This document shows positions 46,285 through 56,663 of a stretch of 64,000 nt of DNA, piece after piece; positions within the stretch are counted from its first letter, which is position 1; each line of letters begins with the position of its first letter. A program made the translations under genes and the position numbers. Origin of the DNA: Endomicrobiaceae bacterium (GTDB lineage: Bacteria > Elusimicrobiota > Endomicrobiia > Endomicrobiales > Endomicrobiaceae); NCBI GenBank assembly GCA_028711215.1, contig JAQTSO010000004.1, forward strand, positions 38,653 to 102,652, in the 5' to 3' direction. The notes beneath the pieces were generated by a model, which saw nothing but the letters and a program-made list of their open reading frames with translations, was not told where the DNA came from and did no database searches.

Positions 46285-47091
46285 ATGAAATTTAGATTCG
46301 TATCATTTTTAATATGTTTCTGTTTATTATTTAGTACCATTACTTTTGCGGGAGAACGAAAAAAACTTAAAGTCGCTGTAACAACATCACATTTGTCGAG
46401 CCTTATGCAGGAAATATGCCAAGACAAAATTGATGTTATAACAATCCTGGAGCCGACAACTTGTCCCAGTAACAATGACATTGATGCAAAAAAAATCAAA
46501 GAGATTTCAACAAGCAATATTGTTCTTTATCACATCTGGCAACCTTGGGCAAAAGACTTAAAATATAAAATAGCTAATTTAGAAATCTTATATAAGGAAT
46601 TTAAAACCGAAGGTAATTTAATGATTCCGTATATAAACATCAGAGGTGCCGAAGAAATAAAAAATATATTTTCCGTGTTAGATGCCGAAAACAAACAAAC
46701 TTATGAATCAAATTTCATAAAATATGTTTTTAAAATTAATCAACTATCTGAAGAAATAATAAGAAACAATGGCAACAATTATAATAAAAAAATCGCATGC
46801 AATTATATGATTTCAGATTTTATGAAATGGTTAGGATTTAATGTTGTTGCCACATACCCAAAATCCGATAAAATTTTATCTTCGGACATGGCAAATTTAA
46901 TAAGAAAAATAAAAAAAGCAAATGCCGTATGTGTGGTTGACAATTTACAACTTGGCACTGATGTAGGAAGAATATTGAACAAAGATTTAAAAATAAGAAA
47001 CACTGTTATCAGCAACTTCCCGCTTGGAAATTCATATATACACACTCTAAAAGATAACATTGCAAAGATAGATAAGGTTATTAACCAATGA
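46285..47091 (+). CDS. ZnuA-like metal ABC transporter substrate-binding protein
   Basis: A signal peptide (to about residue 23, ending FAGERKK) precedes a domain of the zinc/manganese solute-binding type, with the linker-helix pattern and the order substrate-binding, ATPase, permease in the operon. The canonical histidines of ZnuA are not visible: the DPHxYEP place reads EPTTCPSNNDID, and no HxAFxY motif occurs. A subgroup with CPGHxD at this place exists, from memory. The metal is therefore unknown. Length 268. It overlaps znuC by four bases. Confidence 0.75.
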   Translation: MKFRFVSFLICFCLLFSTITFAGERKKLKVAVTTSHLSSLMQEICQDKIDVITILEPTTCPSNNDIDAKKIKEISTSNIVLYHIWQPWAKDLKYKIANLEILYKEFKTEGNLMIPYINIRGAEEIKNIFSVLDAENKQTYESNFIKYVFKINQLSEEIIRNNGNNYNKKIACNYMISDFMKWLGFNVVATYPKSDKILSSDMANLIRKIKKANAVCVVDNLQLGTDVGRILNKDLKIRNTVISNFPLGNSYIHTLKDNIAKIDKVINQ

Positions 47092-47804
47092 CATCTATCA
47101 TTTCAATTAAAAACTTAAATGTAACAAGCAATAAACATGTAATGCTTAAAGATATTAATATTGAAATTGAATATGGTGATTGTATTGCCATTTTGGGTCC
47201 TAACGGAGCTGGTAAAACGACTTTTTTAAAAACGGTAAACGGATTAATAAGGCAAAAATCGGGAACCGTTAAAGTTTTGGGAATGCCATTAGATAATGAT
47301 ATAAAAAGTAAAATAGGTTATATACCCCAAAACAATTATTTTGATTCTTTGTTGCCAATATCAGTAAGAGATGTCATTTCAATAGGAATATCTGCTCAGT
47401 TTGGAATATTTAAAAAATTTACAAATTTCGACAATAAAACAATTGAAGATATAGCCAAAGGTTTAAATATTTTTAACTTGATTGATAAGCCTATAGGACA
47501 ACTCTCCGGCGGTGAAAGTCAAAAAGTTTCAATAGCAAGAGTTCTGGCACAAAATCCCAAATTAATCTTGATGGATGAACCTCTTTCTAACTTAGATAAT
47601 AAAGCTCAAACAGATATTCTTAATTTAATTGATTTTATATATCAAGAACAAACAATAACATTATTGATAGTAGTGCATAATTTAACTCAAATACCTAAAT
47701 CATGTAACAAAGTAGTTTTAATTGCAGACGGACAAATAATTGATTCTGGAAAAAAAGAAGATGTTTTCAAACACAACAAATTTAAAGAACTTTATAATTT
47801 ATGA
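47088..47804 (+). CDS. znuC: Metal ABC transporter ATPase (ZnuC-type)
   Basis: The Walker A motif GPNGAGKTT is at residue 37, the ABC signature LSGGESQKVSIAR near 138, Walker B LILMDEPLSNLD near 162, H-loop VVHN. Length 238. Overlaps of four bases (ATGA) with both neighbours show that all three transporter genes are translated together. Confidence 0.93.
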   Translation: MTSIISIKNLNVTSNKHVMLKDINIEIEYGDCIAILGPNGAGKTTFLKTVNGLIRQKSGTVKVLGMPLDNDIKSKIGYIPQNNYFDSLLPISVRDVISIGISAQFGIFKKFTNFDNKTIEDIAKGLNIFNLIDKPIGQLSGGESQKVSIARVLAQNPKLILMDEPLSNLDNKAQTDILNLIDFIYQEQTITLLIVVHNLTQIPKSCNKVVLIADGQIIDSGKKEDVFKHNKFKELYNL

Positions 47805-48619
47805 TTGAATTCTTAGATTTTTTTAATTTTTCATTTTTTAACAGGGCATTGATAATGTCTGTTTTATGCGGAATTTCATGTGGTATTATCGGTGTGTGGA
47901 TTTTACTTCTTAATATTCCGTTTATAGGCGTTACAATGGCACATTCTGCATTTGCCGGAGCCATTGTAGGACTGGTCTGTGGAGTAAATCCGATATTATC
48001 AGGATTTATTTTTTGTATTTTATCATCTTTTATTATAGGGCCTTTATCGGATAAAACGAAACTTAATAATAATATGAGTATTAATCTTTTGTTCTCTCTG
48101 ACTATTGGAGTAGCATTTTTATTAATAGGCATACAGAAAGATTCCAATGCAAATATTTTAACATTTATATGGGGCAGTATTTTAATGACTTCTTGGTTAG
48201 ACATACAAATATCAATTGTCATAATAGTCTTATTACTATTGTTTACATTTATATTTCATAAAGGGATATTGGCTGTTTTATTTAACAGAGAAATCGCAAG
48301 ATCCTGCGGTATTCCGGAAAGAGCTATTTTTTATGCTTTGTTAATATTTTCCGGTATGATTGTAAGTTTAAATTTGCATGCTGTCGGCGGTTTATTAATT
48401 TACAGTTTGATAGCGTTGCCTTCTGCTACAGCATATCAGTTAACAAACAAAATTAAAACAATGTATGTATTATCTTCTGTTTTTTCAGTCGGAGCTTGTT
48501 TGTTGGGACTATTTACATCAACTATTTTTAATTTACCGGTCAGTGCTACAATAATTGTTCTATCATGTGTAATATTTTTTGTTTCAATAATTTTTTCTAA
48601 AAAACATATTGATAAATAA
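47801..48619 (+). CDS. znuB: Metal ABC transporter permease (ZnuB-type)
   Basis: An integral membrane protein with about eight helices. The MAHSAFAGA motif near residue 47 and the later GGLLIYSLIALPSATA near 195 are typical of the ABC-3 permease family. Length 272. No second permease gene is seen, so it probably forms a homodimer. Confidence 0.93.
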   Translation: MIEFLDFFNFSFFNRALIMSVLCGISCGIIGVWILLLNIPFIGVTMAHSAFAGAIVGLVCGVNPILSGFIFCILSSFIIGPLSDKTKLNNNMSINLLFSLTIGVAFLLIGIQKDSNANILTFIWGSILMTSWLDIQISIVIIVLLLLFTFIFHKGILAVLFNREIARSCGIPERAIFYALLIFSGMIVSLNLHAVGGLLIYSLIALPSATAYQLTNKIKTMYVLSSVFSVGACLLGLFTSTIFNLPVSATIIVLSCVIFFVSIIFSKKHIDK

Positions 48620-48637
48620 CTAATATATAAATATAAT
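48609..48637 (+). promoter_or_regulatory. Probable promoter for gpmA
   Basis: TTGATA, 17-base spacer, TATAAT. The -35 box overlaps the end of znuB. Transcription would start near 48644, about 33 bases before the gpmA ATG, which is preceded by GGGGGAG. Confidence 0.6.
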
Positions 48638-48676
48638 ACTTGTCATTATAAATATAAAATCAGGGGGAGTTACAGG

Positions 48677-49423
48677 ATGTATAAAATTGTTTTAATCAGG
48701 CACGGCGAAAGCACATGGAACAAAGAAAACAGATTTACCGGATGGACAGACGTTGATTTGTCTGAAAAAGGAGTTCAGGAAGCAATAAATGCCGGACAAC
48801 AACTGAAAAATGACGGATTTGATTTTGATTTGGCATATACTTCAGTATTAAAAAGAGCTATTAAAACACTAAGCAATGTTTTAGAACAGATGGATCTTTT
48901 ATGGATACCTGTAATTAAATCTTGGACACTCAATGAAAGACACTATGGAATATTACAAGGCTTAAATAAAGCAGAAATGGCAAAACAATACGGCGAAGAT
49001 AAAGTGAAAATATGGAGAAGAAGTTATAATATCCCCCCTGAACCTTTGACTGAATCTGATCCGAGATATGCAGGAAATGACAAAAGATACAAAGATTTGA
49101 ACAAAAAAGACATACCTCTTACAGAATGTCTAAAAGACACTGTTGCAAGAGTTATTCCTTTCTGGACATCTGAAATTGTGCCTAACATCAAGGCAGGTAA
49201 AAAAATAATCATAGCTGCACACGGCAACAGTTTAAGAGCATTGATAAAATATTTGGACAATGTCAGTGAGAGTGATATTGTTAATTTGAATGTGCCGACT
49301 GCTATGCCTTTGGTATATGAATTAGATGATAATCTAAAACCGATAAAAAGTTATTATGTAGGCGATCCTGAAGCAGTTAAAAAAGCTATGGAAGCAGTTG
49401 CTAACCAAGGAAAAACTAAATAA
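48677..49423 (+). CDS. gpmA: 2,3-bisphosphoglycerate-dependent phosphoglycerate mutase
   Basis: It interconverts 3- and 2-phosphoglycerate in glycolysis. The phosphohistidine motif [10 protein letters not shown] is at residue 5, followed by [13 protein letters not shown] and the second histidine in [10 protein letters not shown] near 180. Length 248 is normal. It is the last gene of the plus-strand run and ends just before a strong terminator; it also has its own promoter. Confidence 0.97.
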   Translation: MYKIVLIRHGESTWNKENRFTGWTDVDLSEKGVQEAINAGQQLKNDGFDFDLAYTSVLKRAIKTLSNVLEQMDLLWIPVIKSWTLNERHYGILQGLNKAEMAKQYGEDKVKIWRRSYNIPPEPLTESDPRYAGNDKRYKDLNKKDIPLTECLKDTVARVIPFWTSEIVPNIKAGKKIIIAAHGNSLRALIKYLDNVSESDIVNLNVPTAMPLVYELDDNLKPIKSYYVGDPEAVKKAMEAVANQGKTK

Positions 49424-49433
49424 AATTTTGAAT

Positions 49434-49478
49434 AAAAAAGAAAGACACTTAATTCTATATTAAGTGTCTTTCTTTTTT
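49434..49478. terminator. Bidirectional intrinsic terminator (20-bp perfect stem)
   Basis: The arms AAAAAAGAAAGACACTTAAT and its exact reverse complement surround the 5-base loop TCTAT. The stem ends in A- and T-tracts, so it works as an intrinsic terminator in both directions. It lies between the convergent gpmA (plus) and sulP (minus). Confidence 0.93.
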
Positions 49479-49514
49479 CAATTTCAATCTTTACAGATTT
49501 TATCTTTATTCAAA

Positions 49515-51191
49515 TTATTTTTGCACTAACGATTTTATATATTTATCCGCCTGTTTAAGAGCAGAATTTAAATTTAAAGAAATATTTTCTCTTCCAATAT
49601 CATTTATAAAGTTATATTTTGTTAATAATTTTAAAGGTTGTTTTTGAATATGACATAAAATTAATCTTGTATTGGTTTTTTTACATCTTTTATATATTTT
49701 ATATAAAGCGTTATACCCGGTTGCATCCATAACAGGCACTTTTCTCATTCTTAAAATTATTACTTTACACTGTTTGATATTTTCCATATGTTCAACAAAT
49801 GTACTTGCTGCTCCAAAGAAAAAAGCTCCCGTAATTTCATGAACTACAACATCTTTTGCAAATATTTTTTTATCAATGCCGTCTGAATCTTCTATTTCGT
49901 CTTCAAAGTCACTTTCCTGGTCCAAAACAGAAATATTAGTCATATCCGACATTCTTTTCATAAATAACAATGATGCTAAAACAACCCCTATTTCTATTGC
50001 ATAGATTAAATTTACAAATACTGTTAAAAGAAACGTTGTTATTAAAACTAATGTGTCATTTTTTGGAGCTTTTGTAATTTCAGAAAAAGCCCTAAAATCA
50101 ATCATTCTGTAAGCTACATTAAATAAAATAGTAGCCAATACAACCATCGGAATTAATTGAACATATTGCATACAAAATATCATTGCAATAAAAATAAATA
50201 TTGCATTTGCTATTCCTGCTATCGGAGTTCTTGCTCCATTTGTAATCCCGGCAGATGTTCTTGCAATTGCGCCGGTTGCCGGCACACCACCAAAAACAGC
50301 AGACCCTAAATTAGCAAAACCTTGCGCGATAACTTCCGTATTTGATCTGTGTTTTTTTTCAATCATACCATCGGCAACAACAGCAGACAACAAAGATTCA
50401 ATTGCCGCAAGAAAAGCGATTATAAACGCCGAAGGCATTAAATGAACCAGCATATCAATATTTACCGAAGGAATTTTCGGCATAAAAGAAACTGTTTTTG
50501 ATATATCCCCAAAATGTGTATATATAGTATCAACATTGAAATTAAAAAATTTAACAGCAAGTGTTGATATTACAATAACGGCTAAACTTGCAGGAAAAAA
50601 TTTAAATCTTTTCGGGTAAAAAAACATAAATAAAAGTGAACCTATTCCCAGGGCTAGCGTTTGAAAATTGACATTGACAATATTTGCCAGATAAAGTTTC
50701 CACTGAGGGATAAATTCGCTTGGAATATTTTTGAGACTTAAACCGAAAAAATCATTTATTTGTGTGGAAAACAGGACAACTGCAATTCCGCTTGTAAAAC
50801 CTATAATCAACGGATCCGGTATATATTTTAAAACACTTCCGAATTTCAAAAAACCCATTACAACTAAAATTATACCGGCCATTGCAGTTGCAACAATAAG
50901 TCCGTCTATACCGAATTTTTGCACAATACCGTATACAATAACAACAAATGCACCTGTCGGTCCTGCTATCTGAACCCTGCTGCCGCCAAAAACAGAAACT
51001 ATTATACCTGCAATAACACCTGTTATCAATCCTTTTTCAAGACTAACACCTGAAGCAATTGCAAGTGCTATTGATAACGGTATTGATATAAAAGATATTA
51101 TAAGCCCGACCATAATTTCTTTTAGAATATTATGAGGTTTAAATTCTTCCGGTTTATTTTTCAACAACGTAAATAACTTAGGTCTAAACAT
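49515..51191 (-). CDS. SulP-family anion transporter with STAS domain
   Basis: A multi-helix transporter (about residues 25-420) with SulP signatures such as GSRVQIAGPTGAF near residue 70 and SVFGGVPATGAIART near 295, followed by a cytoplasmic STAS domain (about 440-555) containing VPVMDATGYNAL. The transported anion (sulfate, bicarbonate or other) cannot be deduced. Length 558. It follows lspA by 29 bases with an AAGGAAG ribosome binding site and is the last gene before the terminator. Confidence 0.92.
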   Translation of the reverse strand: MFRPKLFTLLKNKPEEFKPHNILKEIMVGLIISFISIPLSIALAIASGVSLEKGLITGVIAGIIVSVFGGSRVQIAGPTGAFVVIVYGIVQKFGIDGLIVATAMAGIILVVMGFLKFGSVLKYIPDPLIIGFTSGIAVVLFSTQINDFFGLSLKNIPSEFIPQWKLYLANIVNVNFQTLALGIGSLLFMFFYPKRFKFFPASLAVIVISTLAVKFFNFNVDTIYTHFGDISKTVSFMPKIPSVNIDMLVHLMPSAFIIAFLAAIESLLSAVVADGMIEKKHRSNTEVIAQGFANLGSAVFGGVPATGAIARTSAGITNGARTPIAGIANAIFIFIAMIFCMQYVQLIPMVVLATILFNVAYRMIDFRAFSEITKAPKNDTLVLITTFLLTVFVNLIYAIEIGVVLASLLFMKRMSDMTNISVLDQESDFEDEIEDSDGIDKKIFAKDVVVHEITGAFFFGAASTFVEHMENIKQCKVIILRMRKVPVMDATGYNALYKIYKRCKKTNTRLILCHIQKQPLKLLTKYNFINDIGRENISLNLNSALKQADKYIKSLVQK

Positions 51192-51220
51192 GATGTTTGA
51201 TCTTCCTTTTTTTAAGATTA

Positions 51221-51679
51221 TTATTGTTTATCTTTTTTTTGAAACAACATTGAAATGATAAATAAAGCAACACCTATACAAACGCAGGAATCAGCAAAAT
51301 TAAATGAGGGCCATCTATAAATATTTTTATATCCCACATCTATAAAATCAATGACGGCACCTCTGAAAATTCTATCTATGAGATTGCCTATCCCGCCTGA
51401 AATAACTAATATCATTGCATGCATTTGCAATTTTGTTAATTCATGTTTATATCTGAATATAAATAATATAACACCAACGACAACTGATGCGGTTAATACA
51501 GTAAAAATTGCATTTAGCCCCTGTAACATGCTGAAAGCAACACCTGTATTTGTTATATGAACTATATTCAGATAATCACAAATTGTTATACTCGAACCGT
51601 AAGGAATGTTTTTGACAACTACCCATTTCGTCAGTTGGTCAAAAATTATATAAAATAAAGCTAATATTAAATATATCAT
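51221..51679 (-). CDS. lspA: Lipoprotein signal peptidase
   Basis: It cleaves prolipoprotein signal peptides. Four membrane helices and all conserved patches are present: FDQLTKW near residue 13, TNTGVAFSM near 44, GGIGNLIDR with the first catalytic aspartate near 102, and FNFADSC with the second near 125. Length 152. It follows ileS, an order common in bacteria. Confidence 0.96.
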   Translation of the reverse strand: MIYLILALFYIIFDQLTKWVVVKNIPYGSSITICDYLNIVHITNTGVAFSMLQGLNAIFTVLTASVVVGVILFIFRYKHELTKLQMHAMILVISGGIGNLIDRIFRGAVIDFIDVGYKNIYRWPSFNFADSCVCIGVALFIISMLFQKKDKQ

Positions 51680-51703
51680 TTATTTTCTTCTATTATTTAT
51701 AAA

Positions 51704-54484
51704 TTATTTTATTGCATCCGTACATCTTGCACAAAGTCCGTCTTCAATTCCGTCAATATGCCTCCAACATCTGTCACATTTTTCAAAATTTGATTTATTT
51801 GAAGTAACGATTAAAGTATCCTCATTAATATCTTTTTCAAATGTTATATCCCAACTACCAAAAACAACGTTTGCAAGTGATTGATCTTTTAGGGATTGTT
51901 CATATTTATTGCCGTATTTTATGGTTAAACTTGCTTGTAAATTAGAACCTATTATTTTTTGTTGTCTTAACTTTTCATTTTCTGCAAGTACTTTTTGTTT
52001 TATTAAAACAAGATTTTCCCATTTTGTTAATGTTTCATTGTCCAGATTATATTTCATGTTTTCTTTCGGATAATCAGCTAATGTAACAAATTTTGGTAAA
52101 TTTTTATTTATCTTTATTATTTCATTCCAAGATTCTTGAGTTGTAAATGATAAAATAGGAGCTAAAATTTGAGTTAAAACAGTTACAATTTCAAGCATTG
52201 CGGTTTGTCCGCTTTTTCTGTCTTTACTGTTAACTTTATCACAATACATAATATCTTTTAATGCGTCTAAATAAAATCCGCTTAAGAAAACCGTACAGAA
52301 ATTATTTACAGCATTAACAGTTTTGTGAAATTCATAATTTTCAAAACCAAGTGTTGCCTGTTTTATAACATCATTTAAAGACGACAATGCATATTTATCT
52401 ATTTCATTTAAATCATTATATTCAACAATATCTCCAGAAGTCATATCTCCGATATTACCCAGTAAAAACTTTATCGTGTTTCTTATTTTTCTATAGGCAT
52501 CAATATGCCCTTTTAATATTTCTTCCGATACTCTGACATCTTCCCTGTAATCACAACTTGCTACCCATAATCTCAGAACATCCGCACCATATTTATTTAT
52601 AATCAGTTCCGGTTCCATACCATTTTTTAGTGATTTTGACATCTTCTTGCCTTGACCGTCTACTAAAAAACCGTGAGTCAAAACAGTTTTATAAGGTGCT
52701 TTATTTTTTAATGCAACTGACGGAAGCAAAGAAGTTTGAAACCATCCTCTGTGCTGGTCACTGCCTTCCAAATACATATCGGCAGGAAATTGTAAATCAT
52801 CGTAATTGCCGCTTGATAAAACCGCTTCCGCAGATACTCCTGAATCAAACCAAACATCTAATATATCTTCTTCTTTTTTAAATTCTTTTTTACCGCATGA
52901 ATGGCATTTAACATCAAAACCTTCGAGTAATTCTTCAGCAGTTTTTTCAAACCAGACAGTTGCACCGTGAACAGCGAATAATTCTGCAACTTTATCAATA
53001 ATTTTTTTATCTACAATAGCTTCACCGCATTCTTTACAATAAAATACCGGTAACGGCACTCCCCATAATCTTTGTCTGCTTAAACACCAATCAGGTCTTG
53101 CTTCTATCATTGATGTTATTCTGTTTTCGCCGTATTTCGGTATCCAACCTACATTTTTTATTTCAGACAGCAAATTCTGTCTTAAATTATTATGTTCAAC
53201 ACTCATAAACCATTGTGGTGTTGCCCTGAATATTACAGGTTTTTTACATCTCCAACAATGTGGGTATGAATGTTCTATTTTTAAACTTGCTAAAATTTTA
53301 CTTTCACTTTGTAATTTTTCTATTATTAAAGGATTTGCCTTAAAAACATTTAGCCCTTCAAACTCCGGTACTTGATTTGTAAATTGTCCTCTGTCATTTA
53401 ACGGCGAAATCACATCAAGTTTATAAGCTATGCCTGCCTGATAATCTTCCTGTCCGTGTCCCGGAGCAATATGAACTACACCGGTCCCGTCTTCCATACT
53501 GACAAAATCAGCAAGTATCCCTACTGATAATCTGTCAACAACAGGATTTTCACATTTTATATATTCCAGATTTACACCTGAAATTTCATCTGTTATTTTG
53601 TATGAATCGGCATTTATTTTTGTTTTTACATTTTCCAATAAATCTTTAGCAACTATTAATTTCTCGGTTTTATCAGCTATCGTAAATTCACATGCAACAT
53701 AAGTTGCATTCGGTGAAAATGCCAAAGCAACATTTGACGGCAATGTCCAAGGAGTTGTCGTCCATATTAAAACCGAATATTGAGATAAATCTTTGCCTTT
53801 TAATTTATCGTTTATCTCAACTATTTGAAATTTTACAAATATTGATTCTGAACTATGGTCTGCATATTCCACTTCAGCATCTGCAAGTGCAGTTTCACAC
53901 GACGCGCACCAATAAACAGGTTTCTTTTTTCTAAATAAAAAACCTTTTTCTGCCAATTCTCCGAACACTTTAATTATGGAAGCTTCATATTTTGGATCAA
54001 GCGTTAAATAAGGTTTATCCCAATCCGCAAAAACTCCGAGTCTTATAAAACCTTCTTTTTGTATATTAACAAATCTCTTTGCAAAATCGCCTGCTTGTTG
54101 TCTGAATATTTTTTTATCTACATTATTTTTATCTGTTTTTAATTCTTTCAAACATTGTGTTTCTATCGGGAGTCCGTGACAATCCCAACCGGGCGTAAAA
54201 GGTGTGTCAAAACCCTGCATATTTTTATATTTAACAACCAAATCTTTTAAGACCTTATTTAAAGCATGTCCCAAATGTAAATTACCGTTTGCATAAGGCG
54301 GTCCGTCATGCAAAATAAATTTTTCTTTGCCTTTATTTTTTAATCTCATTTGTTGATAAATCTTAGAATCCTGCCATTCTTTAATAAATAAAGGTTCTCT
54401 CTGAGGCAAATTAGCTTTCATAGCAAAATCTGTTTTAGGCAGATTTACTGTTTTAGAGTAATCTTTTTTTTCGTTATTTTCCAT
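51704..54484 (-). CDS. ileS: Isoleucyl-tRNA synthetase
   Basis: The class I signature GNLHLGHALNK (HIGH motif) is near residue 69, followed by an editing domain, the KMSKS motif in GKKMSKSLKNG near 620, and the C-terminal zinc-binding CDRCW / CARC region. This C-terminal zinc finger marks the bacterial IleRS type. Length 926 is normal. Confidence 0.98.
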   Translation of the reverse strand: MENNEKKDYSKTVNLPKTDFAMKANLPQREPLFIKEWQDSKIYQQMRLKNKGKEKFILHDGPPYANGNLHLGHALNKVLKDLVVKYKNMQGFDTPFTPGWDCHGLPIETQCLKELKTDKNNVDKKIFRQQAGDFAKRFVNIQKEGFIRLGVFADWDKPYLTLDPKYEASIIKVFGELAEKGFLFRKKKPVYWCASCETALADAEVEYADHSSESIFVKFQIVEINDKLKGKDLSQYSVLIWTTTPWTLPSNVALAFSPNATYVACEFTIADKTEKLIVAKDLLENVKTKINADSYKITDEISGVNLEYIKCENPVVDRLSVGILADFVSMEDGTGVVHIAPGHGQEDYQAGIAYKLDVISPLNDRGQFTNQVPEFEGLNVFKANPLIIEKLQSESKILASLKIEHSYPHCWRCKKPVIFRATPQWFMSVEHNNLRQNLLSEIKNVGWIPKYGENRITSMIEARPDWCLSRQRLWGVPLPVFYCKECGEAIVDKKIIDKVAELFAVHGATVWFEKTAEELLEGFDVKCHSCGKKEFKKEEDILDVWFDSGVSAEAVLSSGNYDDLQFPADMYLEGSDQHRGWFQTSLLPSVALKNKAPYKTVLTHGFLVDGQGKKMSKSLKNGMEPELIINKYGADVLRLWVASCDYREDVRVSEEILKGHIDAYRKIRNTIKFLLGNIGDMTSGDIVEYNDLNEIDKYALSSLNDVIKQATLGFENYEFHKTVNAVNNFCTVFLSGFYLDALKDIMYCDKVNSKDRKSGQTAMLEIVTVLTQILAPILSFTTQESWNEIIKINKNLPKFVTLADYPKENMKYNLDNETLTKWENLVLIKQKVLAENEKLRQQKIIGSNLQASLTIKYGNKYEQSLKDQSLANVVFGSWDITFEKDINEDTLIVTSNKSNFEKCDRCWRHIDGIEDGLCARCTDAIK

Positions 54485-54489
54485 TTTTT

Positions 54490-55533
54490 TTATTTAACCT
54501 TTTTTAATGTTGAAATTTTATTCGGTTTGAATACGCCTTTTTCAGTGATAATCATTGTAATATTGCTTGCAGGAGTTATATCAAAACTTGGATGTCTTAC
54601 AGCAGTTCCTTTCGGTGCTATTTCTTTACCATTTATTTTTAGAACTTCATCTGCAGATCTTTCTTCTATTACGATTTTTGAACCGTATGTGGTATTAAAA
54701 TCTATTGTTGAACTTGGAGCAACAACATAAAACGGAATCTTATGGTACTTTGCAAGTATTGATAAAGAATACGTACCAATTTTATTTGCAACATCGCCGT
54801 TTAACGCAACCCTGTCTGCACCGACTATAACAGCATCTATTTTATTGGTTTTCATAATATATCCTGCCATACTGTCTGTTATAAGAACACATGGTATTTT
54901 TTCTTGCTGCAATTCCCATGTAGTAAGCCTTGCTCCCTGTAAATAAGGTCTTGTTTCATCAACAAATACATTTTTTATTTTACCGTCTTTATATGCAGTT
55001 CTTATAACTCCCAGAGCTGTTCCGTATCCTGCAGTTGCAAGTGCCCCCGCATTACAATGTGTCAATACTGTTGAGTCTTTTTTTAATAATCTTGCTCCGA
55101 ACTCTCCCATCTTTTTGTTTATAGCAATATCTTCATCATACATATCCAGTGCCGCTTGTTCCAGCTCATTTATATAATTTTGAGGATTAAGATTAACTGA
55201 TTTTTCCGAAACTTTTGCCATTCTCTCTACAGCCCATTTTAAATTTATGGCTGTCGGTCTTGATGATATCAACACTATTGAAGCTTTTTTTATGTACGAA
55301 AGCTTTTCAAGCGGAGAAAGCCTTGATGCTTTTATTCCGGCAAGAACTACTCCAAAAGCACCGGCAACACCTATGGCCGGAGCTCCTCTTATTATCATAT
55401 TTTTTATAGCTTCAGAGACATCAGTATAAGTTGTACACTGTTTATATGAAACTTTACAGGGTAAAGCCAACTGGTCTAGTAAATGAAGCGTATTGCCTTT
55501 CCAAAACAAAGTTTTAGCTATATCTTTTTTCAT
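54490..55533 (-). CDS. mtnA: S-methyl-5-thioribose-1-phosphate isomerase
   Basis: An enzyme of methionine salvage that converts methylthioribose 1-phosphate to the ribulose form. RGAPAIGVAGA near residue 50, the active-site cysteine in THCNAGALAT near 160, and GADRVALNGDVANKIGT with the catalytic aspartate near 238 are typical. Length 347. No other mtn gene is close by. The related translation initiation factor eIF2B family is excluded by these motifs. Confidence 0.95.
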   Translation of the reverse strand: MKKDIAKTLFWKGNTLHLLDQLALPCKVSYKQCTTYTDVSEAIKNMIIRGAPAIGVAGAFGVVLAGIKASRLSPLEKLSYIKKASIVLISSRPTAINLKWAVERMAKVSEKSVNLNPQNYINELEQAALDMYDEDIAINKKMGEFGARLLKKDSTVLTHCNAGALATAGYGTALGVIRTAYKDGKIKNVFVDETRPYLQGARLTTWELQQEKIPCVLITDSMAGYIMKTNKIDAVIVGADRVALNGDVANKIGTYSLSILAKYHKIPFYVVAPSSTIDFNTTYGSKIVIEERSADEVLKINGKEIAPKGTAVRHPSFDITPASNITMIITEKGVFKPNKISTLKKVK

Positions 55534-55555
55534 TATTTTGTCTCTAAAATTCAGT

Positions 55556-55819
55556 CTACGGTATTGTTCCTAAAACTTCTTCCAATTCTTCCTCAGTACG
55601 CCCGTTAATTTCAATTGTTTTTTCTCTTCCTCGCTCACCTTTTCTCAGTAAAACATTAGACCTTCCCACATCAAAAAAATCAGATAAATACTCACATAAC
55701 TCTTCATTTGCTTGCCCCTCAACGGCAGGAGCTGCTATTTTAACTCTCAAAATCGAACCAATTCTACTGACAACATCATTTCTTTTTGAGTTTGGAATAA
55801 CTCTAACTTTAATAATCAT
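55556..55819 (-). CDS. DUF167 / YggU family protein
   Basis: An 87-residue protein of the YggU family: RVIPNSKRNDVV at the start, VKIAAPAVEGQANEELCEYLSDFF in the middle, GERGREKTIEI at the end. Function is unknown. Its place after proC and yggS matches the well-known yggS-proC-yggT-yggU neighbourhood, here without yggT. Confidence 0.93.
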   Translation of the reverse strand: MIIKVRVIPNSKRNDVVSRIGSILRVKIAAPAVEGQANEELCEYLSDFFDVGRSNVLLRKGERGREKTIEINGRTEEELEEVLGTIP

Positions 55820-55847
55820 TTGCCACCTCTTAAATACTAAAATATAT

Positions 55848-56663
55848 TTAAAGTTCTTCAGATCTTTTTTTTGCCTTTTCTATAGCTGAAAAAACGATTT
55901 GTCTAAAATTATTATTTTCAAAATCTTCTATTGCTTTTTCCGTAGTTCCGCCGGGTGAAGTAACATGTTTTCTTAATATTGTATCGTCTAAACCACTCTC
56001 TATAAGCATCGTGCCTGCACCATATATTGTCTGGTAAACAAGGTGCTTTGCGACATCAGCCGGAACACCAAACTGCTCAGCTGTATTTCTCATAATCTCT
56101 GATAAATAAAAAACATAAGCCGGACCTGAACCGGAAACAGCAGTTATTGCATTCATTATTTTTTCTTCAACACATTCAACTCTTCCTATAACAGAAAACA
56201 TATCTGCTATATCCTGTATATTTTCTTTACTTGCATTTTTACCACCACAAACAGCTATAGCTCCTTTTCCAACCAGTGCCGGGGTATTCGGCATTGCTCT
56301 GACAACGATATTTTTTGGTAAAAACTTTTCAATAAACTCAGTACTTATACCGGCTGCAACTGATACTATCAACTTTGCCTTCTTTATTTCATCAGAATGC
56401 TCTTTTAGAATGGTATCAAAATGTTGCGGTTTTGTTGACAAAAAAACAACTTCCGCATTTTCCAATGCCTGAGATTTATCTTGCTGTATTTCAACAGCAT
56501 ATTTGTGTGATAAAATGCTTAATCTTTCTTCCGATATATCATTACAAACAATATTAGAACTTTTTACAATATCATTTTTCACAAAACCGGCGATTATGGC
56601 TTCCGCCATATTGCCTGAACCTATAAAAACAATTTTTTTATCATAAAATTTTTTATTTATCAT
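55848..56663 (-). CDS. proC: Pyrroline-5-carboxylate reductase
   Basis: It makes proline from pyrroline-5-carboxylate. The dinucleotide-binding motif FIGSGNMAEAIIAG is near residue 12, VRAMPNTPALVGKGA near 122, and the signature GSGPAYVFYL near 165 with TSPGGTTEKAI later. The ORF track starts at 56693, but the ATG at 56663 has GGAG in front and begins with INKKFYDKKIVFIG, so it is preferred (271 residues). It overlaps yggS by 11 bases. Confidence 0.95.
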   Translation of the reverse strand: MINKKFYDKKIVFIGSGNMAEAIIAGFVKNDIVKSSNIVCNDISEERLSILSHKYAVEIQQDKSQALENAEVVFLSTKPQHFDTILKEHSDEIKKAKLIVSVAAGISTEFIEKFLPKNIVVRAMPNTPALVGKGAIAVCGGKNASKENIQDIADMFSVIGRVECVEEKIMNAITAVSGSGPAYVFYLSEIMRNTAEQFGVPADVAKHLVYQTIYGAGTMLIESGLDDTILRKHVTSPGGTTEKAIEDFENNNFRQIVFSAIEKAKKRSEEL

